NCBI GenBank assembly: GCA_012103505.1
Contig: WLWP01000001.1
Span: forward strand, 3,720,001-3,784,000
Direction: 5' to 3'
Source of the DNA: Pseudomonadales bacterium
GTDB lineage: Bacteria; Pseudomonadota; Gammaproteobacteria; Pseudomonadales; Azotimanducaceae
DNA: 64,000 nucleotides
This document shows, piece by piece, positions 1-7,379 of the stretch. Both the position numbers and the translations under genes were made by a program. The notes beneath the pieces were generated by a model that ran no database searches, had not been told where the DNA came from, and was given only the letters and a program-made list of their open reading frames with translations. Every line of letters begins with the position of its first letter. The stretch's first letter is position 1.

Positions 1-243
1 ATCACCGAGTTTGAACACACACCCGGACTCTACAATGCCTTCTGTTCCCGCTGTGGCACACCGCTATATGCCCGCTCAGACCAAGATCCTAATGATATTC
101 GGATTCGTATCGGCGGGTTTCAGGGCAACATCGATGTGACAATTACCGGGCACGTCTGGGTTAACTCAAAAGCCACTTGGTACGAAATCGAAGACTCTTT
201 GCGTCAGTTTGATGAGGCCTATGTGGATGCCTCAACAGACTAG
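1..243 (+). CDS. GFA/CENP-V family protein, 3' part only
   Basis: The reading frame is open from the first base and stops at 241-243, giving the last 80 residues of a protein cut by the window edge. It contains a CSRCGTPLY motif followed by a beta-rich tail, as in the C-terminal half of the GFA (glutathione-dependent formaldehyde-activating enzyme-like, CENP-V) zinc-binding fold, where such cysteines bind zinc. Members are annotated for S-hydroxymethylglutathione formation, but most have no proven reaction, so I assign only the family. The stop codon overlaps that of the convergent small gene at 240-434 in a shared CTAG. Confidence 0.8.
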   Translation: MTEFEHTPGLYNAFCSRCGTPLYARSDQDPNDIRIRIGGFQGNIDVTITGHVWVNSKATWYEIEDSLRQFDEAYVDASTD

Positions 244-434
244 ACGCTCCAGAATATCGCGCCGATCAACATAGCCCACATTCCTGCGGAACGGCGACCG
301 GACCTTTTTAACATCGCGAGAGTAGTGTCATCAGCCATGGCGCGATGGCGCCTTCCGCCTAGCCAGGCAGGGCGCTTTAACGTGCTCACAAACAGTGCCG
401 CACCGAACAAAAATATCACGCTACCAAGACCCAA
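240..434 (-). CDS. Small two-helix membrane protein, hypothetical
   Basis: This encodes 64 residues starting at a TTG codon (432-434). An AGAGGA ribosome site sits seven bases upstream of it on the minus strand. A hydrophobic N-terminal segment (about residues 4-19) and a C-terminal one (about 52-63) flank a strongly basic middle rich in Arg and Lys, which predicts a two-pass inner-membrane protein with a cytoplasmic positive loop. I recognise no family. Its stop codon shares a CTAG with the convergent GFA gene, an arrangement seen at other convergent pairs here, which supports it being real. Confidence 0.5.
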   Translation of the reverse strand: MGLGSVIFLFGAALFVSTLKRPAWLGGRRHRAMADDTTLAMLKRSGRRSAGMWAMLIGAIFWSV

Positions 435-535
435 CTGTTAATCCTCTCTTAGGAATGGGCTAGAAACGGTTTGGTATTTCTTTGCTCATCATATACAACT
501 GTGTTTCCCGGACAATCAACTGACTGAGGCTCGGT

Positions 536-1048
536 ATGCCAGATCCTTTTGATACGCTTACCCTAATCGCAGAAGTATCTGTTGCTATCATCGGCTTCTC
601 TGGAATCGTTATTGCGGTCGGCAACAGGTCCCGAACAGTCCTCACCGCGCTTGAGTTACGCCGGTTATCCAATCTATTTGCGTTTAGTGGCTTAGCACTG
701 ACATTGTCGCTAGTTTGGATGTCGATCGGACATCTGCCACAAATCTCTCAGGAGGTACTGTGGAGTGTTGGTAGCCTTGTTGTCCTAGTGCTCGCCACGC
801 CCTGGTTGATCCGCGACGTCATTCGCGTACGCAACCTGAGCACCAAAGAACGCGAGGAGGTCAGCAACCCCCTGGTCGCTACTTTTATTGGCATTGCTGG
901 AGTGTTATTGCTAGTGCAAATCGCTAACATCGCGATCTGGCAATCCTCCTGGCCATTCTTGTTAGCTCTTGTGCTAAACATCGTCGGGGCTTTGCAGCAG
1001 TTCATCTTGTTGATCCGCTCCGGTATACAAATCGATAGCGTTGGATAA
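536..1048 (+). CDS. Five-helix integral membrane protein, hypothetical (paralogue of 2008-2517)
   Basis: A 170-residue protein made almost entirely of five hydrophobic segments (about residues 5-28, 44-64, 74-92, 113-135 and 140-160), with a basic loop at about 93-108. The first helix reads LTLIAEVSVAIIGFSGIVI and is closely matched by the first helix of the protein at 2008-2517, which has the same length and topology. I take the two as paralogues. No enzymatic motif or named family is visible. The following NUDIX gene starts about 20 bases after this stop, so they are probably cotranscribed. Function unknown. Confidence 0.75.
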   Translation: MPDPFDTLTLIAEVSVAIIGFSGIVIAVGNRSRTVLTALELRRLSNLFAFSGLALTLSLVWMSIGHLPQISQEVLWSVGSLVVLVLATPWLIRDVIRVRNLSTKEREEVSNPLVATFIGIAGVLLLVQIANIAIWQSSWPFLLALVLNIVGALQQFILLIRSGIQIDSVG

Positions 1049-1067
1049 TTTCTATGACGATTTTCTC

Positions 1068-1493
1068 ATGAGCAAACAAATCGATGTAACGCGTGTTGCC
1101 GCCTATGGCTTGGTCACACGCTCGGACGAAATCTTGCTGTGCCGAATTTCTGAGCGATTCCCAGCAAAAACAGGTTGTTGGACGTTACCTGGTGGCGGAA
1201 TCAATTTTCGGGAAGACCCAGTCGACGCAATGATTCGAGAGGTTCAAGAGGAGACAGGGCTCATCGTGGAGAGCTCTGGATTGGCTGGCGTAAACGCCAA
1301 TTCCGTTGACACTGACGATGTGCGCTATCACGGTATCCAAGTTCTCTATCATGCACGGGTGCTTGGCGGCGAATTAACCAACGAGCTCGATGGTACGACA
1401 GACCTGTGCCAATGGTGGCGCGTGGGAAATCTCGGCGAAATCGATCTGGTCGACCTCGTAGAGTACGGTGTTGGGCTCGCATTTACCGATTAA
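1068..1493 (+). CDS. NUDIX hydrolase
   Basis: A 141-residue NUDIX-fold protein. The Nudix box is complete: G-x5-E-x7-REVQEETGL, with the REVQEE glutamates that bind the catalytic metal. The family hydrolyses nucleoside diphosphates linked to another group; the substrate cannot be read from the sequence. The N-terminal VTRVAAYGLVTR strand is typical of the MutT/ADP-ribose pyrophosphatase-like subset. I chose the ATG at 1068 over a TTG at 1041 because the extension is not part of the fold and overlaps the preceding gene. The downstream GNAT gene overlaps its 3' end. Confidence 0.85.
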   Translation: MSKQIDVTRVAAYGLVTRSDEILLCRISERFPAKTGCWTLPGGGINFREDPVDAMIREVQEETGLIVESSGLAGVNANSVDTDDVRYHGIQVLYHARVLGGELTNELDGTTDLCQWWRVGNLGEIDLVDLVEYGVGLAFTD

Positions 1494-1992
1494 CATTTCG
1501 GTCGCGACTAACCCGCTCGCGGTTAGTCGGATTCTGATGGAAGCGTCGACCTGGATGGAATCCGTTCCACCTTTTCAATCTCTGTGGCGCCCTCAAGACT
1601 TAACGGTCGAAGCTCTTATTGATGACGTCGCGCAAGGACACTACTTCCTCATCTCAGCTGGTAAACACGACGACCCAATGGGCACTTTTCAGCTAACGAC
1701 CGAAGATTCTGTTTTCTGGCAAAACATGCCTGGGGTCGCACTCTATATCCATCGTATCGCGATACGACGCCAATACGCCCAAAATACGAGTGGCGTCTCC
1801 TTAATCCCAGAGATCTTCTCGTTCGCCGAGCGACAGGCGAGAATGGCGTCAGCGGGCTGGCTGCGTTTGGATTGTGACCGAACCCGGACCCAACTTTGTG
1901 AACTCTATGAGCGCCATGGGTTCCAATATCACAGTGACGTAGATCTAGCGGGCTACGCAGGTGTTCGATATCAACGGAAAGTCGCTTCCTGA
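1468..1992 (+). CDS. GNAT-family N-acetyltransferase
   Basis: A 174-residue protein of the GNAT fold, which transfers an acyl group from acyl-CoA to an amine. Visible features are the central strand ALYIHRIAIRR, the following helix bearing aromatic and basic residues where the CoA-binding loop lies, and the late strand-helix WLRLDCDRTRTQLCELYERHGF, including the common YERHGF motif. The GTG at 1468 overlaps the NUDIX stop by 26 bases; a later start would delete the first helix. Substrate unknown. It shares an operon-like run with the NUDIX gene and the membrane gene that follows. Confidence 0.8.
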   Translation: MLGSHLPINISVATNPLAVSRILMEASTWMESVPPFQSLWRPQDLTVEALIDDVAQGHYFLISAGKHDDPMGTFQLTTEDSVFWQNMPGVALYIHRIAIRRQYAQNTSGVSLIPEIFSFAERQARMASAGWLRLDCDRTRTQLCELYERHGFQYHSDVDLAGYAGVRYQRKVAS

Positions 1993-2007
1993 AACAGAGA
2001 TTAGTAG

Positions 2008-2517
2008 ATGGCAGATTTCACGACCCTACTCATTCTGGCCGAACTCGCCATCAGTCTGATCGGTGTTTCTGGCATCGTTGCCGTGTTCCTAACCGCGAAA
2101 CCGATTGGATCGTTGGACTCGGCAAGATTTCTCGCCATCGTCGCGACCGGTTGTTTGGTTGCGTTTCTCGCTTTTGTCCCGGTTTGGATCAATCGGCACT
2201 TTGCCTTCGACTTTGATATATGGCGTGCCTCTTCCATAGTCGCACTGATAAGCGCGGTCGTTGTGAACCTTGTCGTCGGTGCCTTCGCACATACATCAAT
2301 CCGGCAAGTCGCTCAGTCTTTCTCAGGTACCCAGGTCGCCTCTCGTATCGGCGCATCTGTTATGACAATTGCTGTCATTGTACTTATGTTAGTCAATATT
2401 TTCGGTTGGCCGATTCCACCAAACGGCACGGTGTATGAGGTCATGCTATTCGTCGGACTTGTGCAGATGGCCATCGCTTTCGCATCCCTGGTACTCTCTA
2501 CTGATCACGATGAATAA
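2008..2517 (+). CDS. Five-helix integral membrane protein, hypothetical (paralogue of 536-1048)
   Basis: A 169-residue hydrophobic protein with five predicted membrane segments in the same order and spacing as the protein at 536-1048. The first helix, LLILAELAISLIGVSGIVAV, aligns directly with that paralogue (shared E, G-x-SGIV pattern). The acidic tail TDHDE is its only strongly charged end. No known domain is recognised. The ATG at 2008 lies 15 bases after the GNAT stop, so a shared transcript is likely. The pair brackets the NUDIX and GNAT genes, perhaps the result of a local duplication. Confidence 0.75.
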   Translation: MADFTTLLILAELAISLIGVSGIVAVFLTAKPIGSLDSARFLAIVATGCLVAFLAFVPVWINRHFAFDFDIWRASSIVALISAVVVNLVVGAFAHTSIRQVAQSFSGTQVASRIGASVMTIAVIVLMLVNIFGWPIPPNGTVYEVMLFVGLVQMAIAFASLVLSTDHDE

Positions 2518-2532
2518 TTGAGGAACGAGGTT

Positions 2533-2913
2533 ATGAACCTTGAACCTATCCACGGCTTCGACGCGTATCATGCCCATGTTTACTTCGGCGCCTCCACCTC
2601 TGGAGCTGCCCAAAAGCTGTGTGAGCGCGCAGGTAAGACTTTTGATCTCACCGTCGGTCGTCATCACGAAAAGCCAGTTGGCCCCCATCCAGAGTGGAGT
2701 TGTCAGCTGGCATTTCAAGTAGAGATCCGAGATGCCCTTATACAGTGGCTGGACGATAAGCGAAGGGGCCTAACAGTTTTCATCCACGGTTTGTCTGGTA
2801 ACGACTTAGACGATCATACCAAGCACGTCATTTGGCTTGGAGCGCCGGTCGCACTGAACTTAAAGGTTTTCGAAAACACGGAAAATAAGGGTAATAAGGG
2901 TAATAGGTCATGA
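2533..2913 (+). CDS. DOPA 4,5-dioxygenase family protein
   Basis: A 126-residue protein of the DOPA 4,5-dioxygenase (extradiol, cupin-like alpha/beta) family. It shows the AYHAHVYF start of the fold, an HPEW segment, and an FIHGL motif supplying further conserved histidines. Characterised plant and fungal homologues cleave the DOPA ring; bacterial members mostly lack a known substrate. The ATG at 2533 is preferred over TTG 2518 because a GGAACGAGG ribosome site lies between them. The last codons (NKGNKGN) come from iterated AATAAGGGT units that also form the leader of the next gene, which overlaps this stop by four bases. Confidence 0.8.
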   Translation: MNLEPIHGFDAYHAHVYFGASTSGAAQKLCERAGKTFDLTVGRHHEKPVGPHPEWSCQLAFQVEIRDALIQWLDDKRRGLTVFIHGLSGNDLDDHTKHVIWLGAPVALNLKVFENTENKGNKGNRS

Positions 2914-3317
2914 GTGAGTCTGTAGCAGAAGTCTTCCCGCTAATTTGGACTGACGATGTCGTCAACTTAGTCGATTGGGCAGTCAACGCACTCGACCTTC
3001 AAGAGTCTTGGCGCGCACCAGGGGAAGACGGCACGGTAGAACACTGCGAATTGCATTGGCCTGGGGGCAAGATCTCCATCAATATCAAACGTACTGAATT
3101 CGTCAATATGGGTCCGTCTGGCATCGCGTTACGCATCGATGATCAAGATCGTGTCGATGCGCTCTATGCGCGTGCTCGCGACGCGGGCGCATCCGTTTCT
3201 CAAGGCCCCGAAGACAGCCCCATCGCTTACAGCTTTACCGCGACAGATCCCGACGGGAATCAGTGGTGGGTACATGCTGAGACAGGATTGTTAGACCAAC
3301 TTAGATCGTCTTCTTAA
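2910..3317 (+). CDS. VOC (glyoxalase/bleomycin resistance-like) superfamily protein
   Basis: A 135-residue single-module vicinal-oxygen-chelate protein. The fold ends in ATDPDGNQWWVH, the usual last strand of glyoxalase-like proteins, and position 45 onward (EHCELHWPGG) resembles their metal-strand region. Members include glyoxalases, dioxygenases and antibiotic-binding proteins, and the sequence does not separate these. Its ATG overlaps the stop of the DOPA-dioxygenase-like gene (ATGA), so the two are translationally coupled and may act on the same aromatic or aldehyde compound; that link is inference. Confidence 0.8.
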   Translation: MSESVAEVFPLIWTDDVVNLVDWAVNALDLQESWRAPGEDGTVEHCELHWPGGKISINIKRTEFVNMGPSGIALRIDDQDRVDALYARARDAGASVSQGPEDSPIAYSFTATDPDGNQWWVHAETGLLDQLRSSS

Positions 3318-3341
3318 ACCCCTCACGATAGCCGATTTCGA

Positions 3342-3743
3342 TCAGGTAGAAATGTCATCACATCGGTGGATTGTCGCCTCGGCAATGCACTCCCGCCGAA
3401 GTCTAAAGTTCTCATCCGCTCCCGGTGCAGCGGGTAGATCCAAGAAGGATTGGTGAGTGGGGTACCACGCTGCGAGTACCTCATCCACGTCTTGTGCGCC
3501 GACCGGTTGTCCATAAACCTGGGACCGCCACAAGATCCGTGCACCGATCGTCGGCAACAGCGCCTCAAGGACCCGCATGTAGTCGCGATATACCTGCCCT
3601 TCAGGAAAATTTACTTCTGGTTTGTATCGATTAAGATTGATCATAACCACTGGTCGATCATCGTTTCCGGCGGCGATCTCGCGAATCAGATCGAGTTCCT
3701 GTTTATTGCGTTCAGTCGAAGCGTTAACACTCAAGGGGGCCAC
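3342..3743 (-). CDS. DUF1330 family protein
   Basis: A 133-residue protein of the DUF1330 group, a dimeric alpha-beta barrel fold. The core begins with PVVMINLNRYKPE and continues into the VYRDYMRVLEALLPTIGARILWRS helix-strand segment typical of the family. No reaction is established for it. The GTG at 3741-3743 is the only upstream start that keeps the N-terminus, and it lies two bases from the ATG of the divergent gene at 3746, so each gene's control signals must sit inside the other's coding region. It converges with the VOC gene across a 24-base gap. Confidence 0.75.
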   Translation of the reverse strand: MAPLSVNASTERNKQELDLIREIAAGNDDRPVVMINLNRYKPEVNFPEGQVYRDYMRVLEALLPTIGARILWRSQVYGQPVGAQDVDEVLAAWYPTHQSFLDLPAAPGADENFRLRRECIAEATIHRCDDIST

Positions 3744-3745
3744 CT

Positions 3746-4165
3746 ATGAAGTTTGAGAAACGATCTATTCTAATCGTTGGTCTAATCGCACTGTCAATCG
3801 TCGTAACACTCTCTTTCTACCGGGAAATCGAGGCAAATCAGATAATCGAAGCCTCCGACATTGAACTGCAAGCATTCGACCGGACCCCGGTAGATGTTAC
3901 AACCGCAAACCTGCAAAGCTATGTCGGTCGCTACCAACTGGAGCCACGGTTTTATATCACGGTGACTCTTGAAGGCCAGCAGCTCTATGCGCAAGGCTCG
4001 AATCAAACTCGCGTCGAACTGATTCCTGCGTCGACGACACAATTTTTTAACCGCCATACCGAGGCAATCATCACCTTCCACCCTGACGACAACGACAAGG
4101 TCGATAGTTTTCGACTACAGCAGGCTGGGCGGGTACGCGTAGGCGCGCGGGTTCATCCTTCGTGA
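3746..4165 (+). CDS. Membrane-anchored DUF3471-like protein
   Basis: A 139-residue protein with a basic start, one hydrophobic segment (about residues 8-24) acting as signal anchor, and a C-terminal beta domain that begins LQSYVGRYQLEPRFYITVTL. That pattern is the DUF3471 lipocalin-like module usually found after a beta-lactamase/esterase domain. Here the module stands alone, so the protein is not an enzyme of that kind and may be a periplasmic binding or accessory protein (inference). An AGGGGG site precedes the ATG. The final residues GARVHPS show no anchor. Confidence 0.65.
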   Translation: MKFEKRSILIVGLIALSIVVTLSFYREIEANQIIEASDIELQAFDRTPVDVTTANLQSYVGRYQLEPRFYITVTLEGQQLYAQGSNQTRVELIPASTTQFFNRHTEAIITFHPDDNDKVDSFRLQQAGRVRVGARVHPS

Positions 4166-4229
4166 CTTCGAAAACCGGCGGTGTTCGCTATCCAATCTTT
4201 TACACTTCTGCCAAATAGGGACATTTGAT

Positions 4230-4637
4230 TTGAAAACCCTAGTTCGTTTAGCTATTGGTCTTAGTCTCGTCGTAGTCACATTGGTCGCAGTAACCTATAC
4301 GGCGTTGGAGCTCAGTGAGGTTGCCATCGCGACGACATACGATCAGTCCGGCAAGCCCAGAGAAACTCATATCTGGTACGTTGAAAAAGACGGTGAGCTC
4401 CTCTTAGAGGCCGGCAATCCAGTTAACCCATGGGTTGTCGAGCTGCGGCAAGGCTCTACCTTGAGTCTTGCGATCAATGACCAGACGAAAGCTTACACAT
4501 TCAAATTGCATGACGGCCAACAAAACCACCAATTGATCCGATCGCTCATGCGAGAAAAGTACGGCTGGCGTGACGCGTGGGTTGTGATGATCTCCGACGT
4601 CTCAAAATCGGCGATGTTAAAAGTCTCTCCAATCTAA
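4230..4637 (+). CDS. Membrane-anchored protein, possible split-barrel domain
   Basis: A 135-residue protein beginning at TTG 4230, with an N-terminal hydrophobic segment (about residues 4-25) and a soluble domain. The domain reads like a split beta-barrel of the PNPOx/deazaflavin nitroreductase type: GKPRETHIWYVEKDGELLL, then NPWVVELRQGSTLSL. That is a resemblance in pattern only, and the flavin-binding residues cannot be confirmed by eye. No ATG alternative keeps the signal segment. The next gene (GNAT) starts on the base after this stop, so the two are probably cotranslated. Confidence 0.55.
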   Translation: MKTLVRLAIGLSLVVVTLVAVTYTALELSEVAIATTYDQSGKPRETHIWYVEKDGELLLEAGNPVNPWVVELRQGSTLSLAINDQTKAYTFKLHDGQQNHQLIRSLMREKYGWRDAWVVMISDVSKSAMLKVSPI

Positions 4638-5126
4638 GTGCAGATCCATTTACGGCGTTTCGGCGAAACGGACCTCGCCGCATTCCAATCCTATCGAACA
4701 GATCCCGACCTTGCGCGCTACCAAGGATGGCAAGTTGAAACCGACATAGAAGCCGCACGGTTTCTCAAAACGATGTCAGGCGCGCCCGCCTTGCAGAAGG
4801 ACGTTTGGATCCAGCTAGCGATCTGTCGCTCCGACTTGGACGAGGTTATTGGCGATGTTGGGCTTTGTCATGACGGCACAAATCTAGAGCTTGGGTACAC
4901 CTTAAACCGCCATTTCCAAGGCCAGGGACTCGCCACCGCCGCAGTTCGGATGGCTGTGCTGTGGGCCGAATTCACATGCCGCGCTAACGCCTATATCGGT
5001 ATTACCGATGCGCGCAATACGCCCTCAATAAACCTTCTAGAGCGCTTGGGTTTCGACTACACAAGGCGGAGCCGAGACGGAAATATTGTGGCGCTTCATT
5101 ACGCTTTGACGCCACAACGAGGCTAA
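4638..5126 (+). CDS. GNAT-family acetyltransferase, RimJ/RimL-like
   Basis: A 162-residue GNAT protein of the RimJ/RimL type. It opens with the typical MQIHLRRFGETDLAAFQSYR, has the strand LELGYTLNRHFQGQGLA carrying the acetyl-CoA loop (QGQGLA, the Q/R-x-x-G-x-G/A signature), and ends with NTPSINLLERLGF. Close families acetylate ribosomal-protein N-termini or small metabolites. The GTG start at 4638 abuts the preceding stop codon. The gene is one of several small, possibly accessory genes in this stretch. Confidence 0.85.
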   Translation: MQIHLRRFGETDLAAFQSYRTDPDLARYQGWQVETDIEAARFLKTMSGAPALQKDVWIQLAICRSDLDEVIGDVGLCHDGTNLELGYTLNRHFQGQGLATAAVRMAVLWAEFTCRANAYIGITDARNTPSINLLERLGFDYTRRSRDGNIVALHYALTPQRG

Positions 5127-5145
5127 CCTCCAGCAATGACGATTG

Positions 5146-5613
5146 ATGGTCGATAAGGCACAATCGAAGCTTAAGGCATCGTCGGAACACACCGTGGACA
5201 CAGCTATTTTCTCGCCCATGTTTGGCATGTTCATTTTGACCTCAGTCGTCTGGGTATACATGTATGCAAAGCGGATCCCGTGGATAACTCAAGCAAATCT
5301 ATCGGACGAAGATCTAACACCCGCTCGATTTATGGCTTTGCAGCCGCCCGAAGTCGCAAATCCGTCGGACAATCTCAAGAATCTCTTCGAGATGCCGGTG
5401 CTATTTTATGCCCTCGTTCTCTATCTATACGTAACGGGTCACGTGGACCAGATCCACGTGATTAGCGCTTGGACTTTCTTTGTACTTAGGGTGGCCCACA
5501 GCATCATGCACTGTACCCGCAACGTGGTGATCGTTAGATTTTGGATCTACGCGCTCTCATGCGTTGCATTCTTTGTTATGCTCGCTCGAGCCATAGCCCA
5601 ACACCTAGGATAG
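5146..5613 (+). CDS. MAPEG family membrane protein
   Basis: A protein of about 155 residues with the four-helix MAPEG fold (membrane-associated proteins in eicosanoid and glutathione metabolism). The first helix is followed by the NLKNLFEMPVLFYALVL helix, where the E-x-P motif is the family hallmark, and then by VLRVAHSIMHCTRN, the second conserved loop. Members are trimers that bind glutathione in the inner membrane. The ATG at 5146 gives a polar lead of 16 residues; a GTG at 5194 (DTAIFSPMF) would start right at helix 1, as many homologues do, and is a serious alternative. Confidence 0.85.
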   Translation: MVDKAQSKLKASSEHTVDTAIFSPMFGMFILTSVVWVYMYAKRIPWITQANLSDEDLTPARFMALQPPEVANPSDNLKNLFEMPVLFYALVLYLYVTGHVDQIHVISAWTFFVLRVAHSIMHCTRNVVIVRFWIYALSCVAFFVMLARAIAQHLG

Positions 5614-5617
5614 CTTC

Positions 5618-6817
5618 ATGAATGCTTTGGAACTTCGCAGCCAACATGACCTGGAACTCTTCGAGCAACTCTTGAAGGACCCAGATGTTGTGCGCGTTAA
5701 CGATCAGATTGCAAAACAAACAGAGAAAGGGAATCTCGGGGTCAGGAGACGCCTACTTTCAACCTCTGTTCGCTTAAGCAAGACAATGGCTCGTGATCTC
5801 CATGCAACGGCCGATGCCTGCAGTGAACGTTTAGGTCTCGATATTCCGCTCGAGCTCTACGTCTTCCCGAGTCCTTCTTACAATGCTGCCTGTGTAAAAC
5901 CTGAAGCGGGGCGGCTGTTCGTGATGTTCAGCTCTTCCATCCTTGAGGCCTTTACCGCGCAAGAAATCAGTTTCGTAATGGGCCACGAGCTAGGGCATCA
6001 CCTATATGATCACCACGATGTGCCAATTGGCTACATCATGCGTGGCAATACAAGGCCTTCACCCCGATTGGCACTCACCCTCACTAGCTGGTCCCGCTAT
6101 GCCGAGATTTCAGCTGACCGAGCCGGGGCATACTGCGCAGATGATCTAGAATCCGTCGCTCATGCGTTGTTTAAACTAGCGAGTGGTTTGAGTGGCAGCT
6201 ACGCAAAATTTTCCGTCTCAGATTTTCTCGCCCAAGTGGATGAGATGCAGCTGGAAGATGGCCAGCCAGGGCAGGGCGCTCCAACAGAAGACTGGTTTCT
6301 CACGCATCCATTCAGCCCCTTGCGTGTGAAAGCACTAAAGCTATTTCATGGCTCTGAACTGATGAGCGCTGACAACGGCGAATCAATTCATGACCTTGAT
6401 CTCGGCGTTGAAGCGTTAATGAGCATGATGGAACCCTCCTACATCGAGGGCAAGACCGACATTGCCGAGGCTATGCGGCGTTTACTCTTTGCGGGAGCTA
6501 TTGCAGTAGCGGACGCTAGTGATGGCATCTCCGATGAGGAGAAAGAAATTTTCGAAGAATTCTTTGGTCGTAACTCGCTGACTGACAAACTCGACATCGA
6601 AAAGCTCAAAGCGGAACTGCCTGATCGTATTGAGCAGGTCAATTCCCTGACCTCCATCCCACAGCGCATGCAGGTCGTGCGGGACCTTTGCTTGGTTTCA
6701 AAGGTGGATGGCAGTAGCGAAGCTGAACGTGAAATCCTGTGCGAGATTGCACAAGCTTTACAAATCCCTAGTCTGTTTGTCGACAAAACACTATCTGCGG
6801 ATGTGGAGCTGGATTGA
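5618..6817 (+). CDS. M48-family zinc metalloprotease with C-terminal TerB-like domain
   Basis: A 399-residue protein with two parts. Residues about 60-270 form an M48 peptidase: the zinc site HELGHH is at 123-128 and the downstream EISADRAG supplies the third ligand (about Glu163). Unlike HtpX it has no membrane helices, so it should be cytoplasmic. Residues about 275-399 form an all-helical acidic domain with two repeats (VADASDGISDEEKEIFEEFF and VSKVDGSSEAEREIL), the pattern of TerB-like metal-binding domains found in tellurite and stress systems. Its stop overlaps the start of the lipoprotein gene. The substrate is unknown. Confidence 0.8.
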   Translation: MNALELRSQHDLELFEQLLKDPDVVRVNDQIAKQTEKGNLGVRRRLLSTSVRLSKTMARDLHATADACSERLGLDIPLELYVFPSPSYNAACVKPEAGRLFVMFSSSILEAFTAQEISFVMGHELGHHLYDHHDVPIGYIMRGNTRPSPRLALTLTSWSRYAEISADRAGAYCADDLESVAHALFKLASGLSGSYAKFSVSDFLAQVDEMQLEDGQPGQGAPTEDWFLTHPFSPLRVKALKLFHGSELMSADNGESIHDLDLGVEALMSMMEPSYIEGKTDIAEAMRRLLFAGAIAVADASDGISDEEKEIFEEFFGRNSLTDKLDIEKLKAELPDRIEQVNSLTSIPQRMQVVRDLCLVSKVDGSSEAEREILCEIAQALQIPSLFVDKTLSADVELD

Positions 6818-7017
6818 TGCGTGGGTTAGGTGTGTGTTGCAGCGCTGCGCTCTTGTTTGCCGGTTGTTCAGCGCAGGATGTGTACGAGTTTGGCCATGAC
6901 ATCGGAGAGTCCAAAGCCGATTGTGAGGCGTTGACGAGCGTCGACGAACGCCAGCAGTGCGAAGACCAGTTTGCTCGTAATTATGAGACCTACCAGCAGG
7001 AACGTGCGGCGTTGTGA
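6817..7017 (+). CDS. Small lipoprotein
   Basis: A 66-residue protein starting at an ATG (6817) that overlaps the protease stop (TGATG). A short hydrophobic signal ends in LLFAGC, a lipobox that places the acylated cysteine at residue 17. The mature part of about 50 residues is acidic and glutamine-rich, with two further cysteines spaced to form a disulfide (DCEAL and QCEDQ). I recognise no family. It is translationally coupled to both neighbours: the next gene starts at GTG 7014, overlapping this stop as GTGA. Confidence 0.65.
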   Translation: MRGLGVCCSAALLFAGCSAQDVYEFGHDIGESKADCEALTSVDERQQCEDQFARNYETYQQERAAL

Positions 7018-7247
7018 GCGACGGCCTGTGCCACCTATGCCTAGCTGGTCCTAGCCTCCACAAGGTATCTGGCTATGCAGTTTGGGTCTGCTCAAAGTGC
7101 TGGCGCGAAGCCGCGATTGGATGGCCTGAACGATGGGAAGCAACTTTGTTTGCCGCGCTTGGCAGAGCTAGCTTGCTGATCCCGGATCGAAATGAAAGCG
7201 GTAGGCTGCCGCGCGAATATAGCCCGCCAGGAGATTTCGCTCTATAA
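7014..7247 (+). CDS. Small zinc-ribbon protein, hypothetical
   Basis: A 77-residue protein with two CxxC knuckles, CHLC (residues 6-9) and CSKC (26-29), spaced as a zinc ribbon. The rest is a short helix rich in Trp, Glu and Ala and a polar tail. No enzymatic domain is visible; a protein- or RNA-binding role is possible but is inference. The GTG start overlaps the stop of the lipoprotein gene by four bases, making it the third gene of a tightly coupled set. The following 132 bases up to hemE hold nothing I can identify. Confidence 0.6.
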   Translation: MSDGLCHLCLAGPSLHKVSGYAVWVCSKCWREAAIGWPERWEATLFAALGRASLLIPDRNESGRLPREYSPPGDFAL

Positions 7248-7379
7248 AAGTCTAAAGGTCTGGAATCTCTACTCCGACCGGTTGAGTCGTACTGAAATCG
7301 CATCGTTACGGCTAGACATCATGCCTACGAACTTATCTGCCCAACCGTTTTTGGCATTCCTTCTCTGGAATATCTTTGG

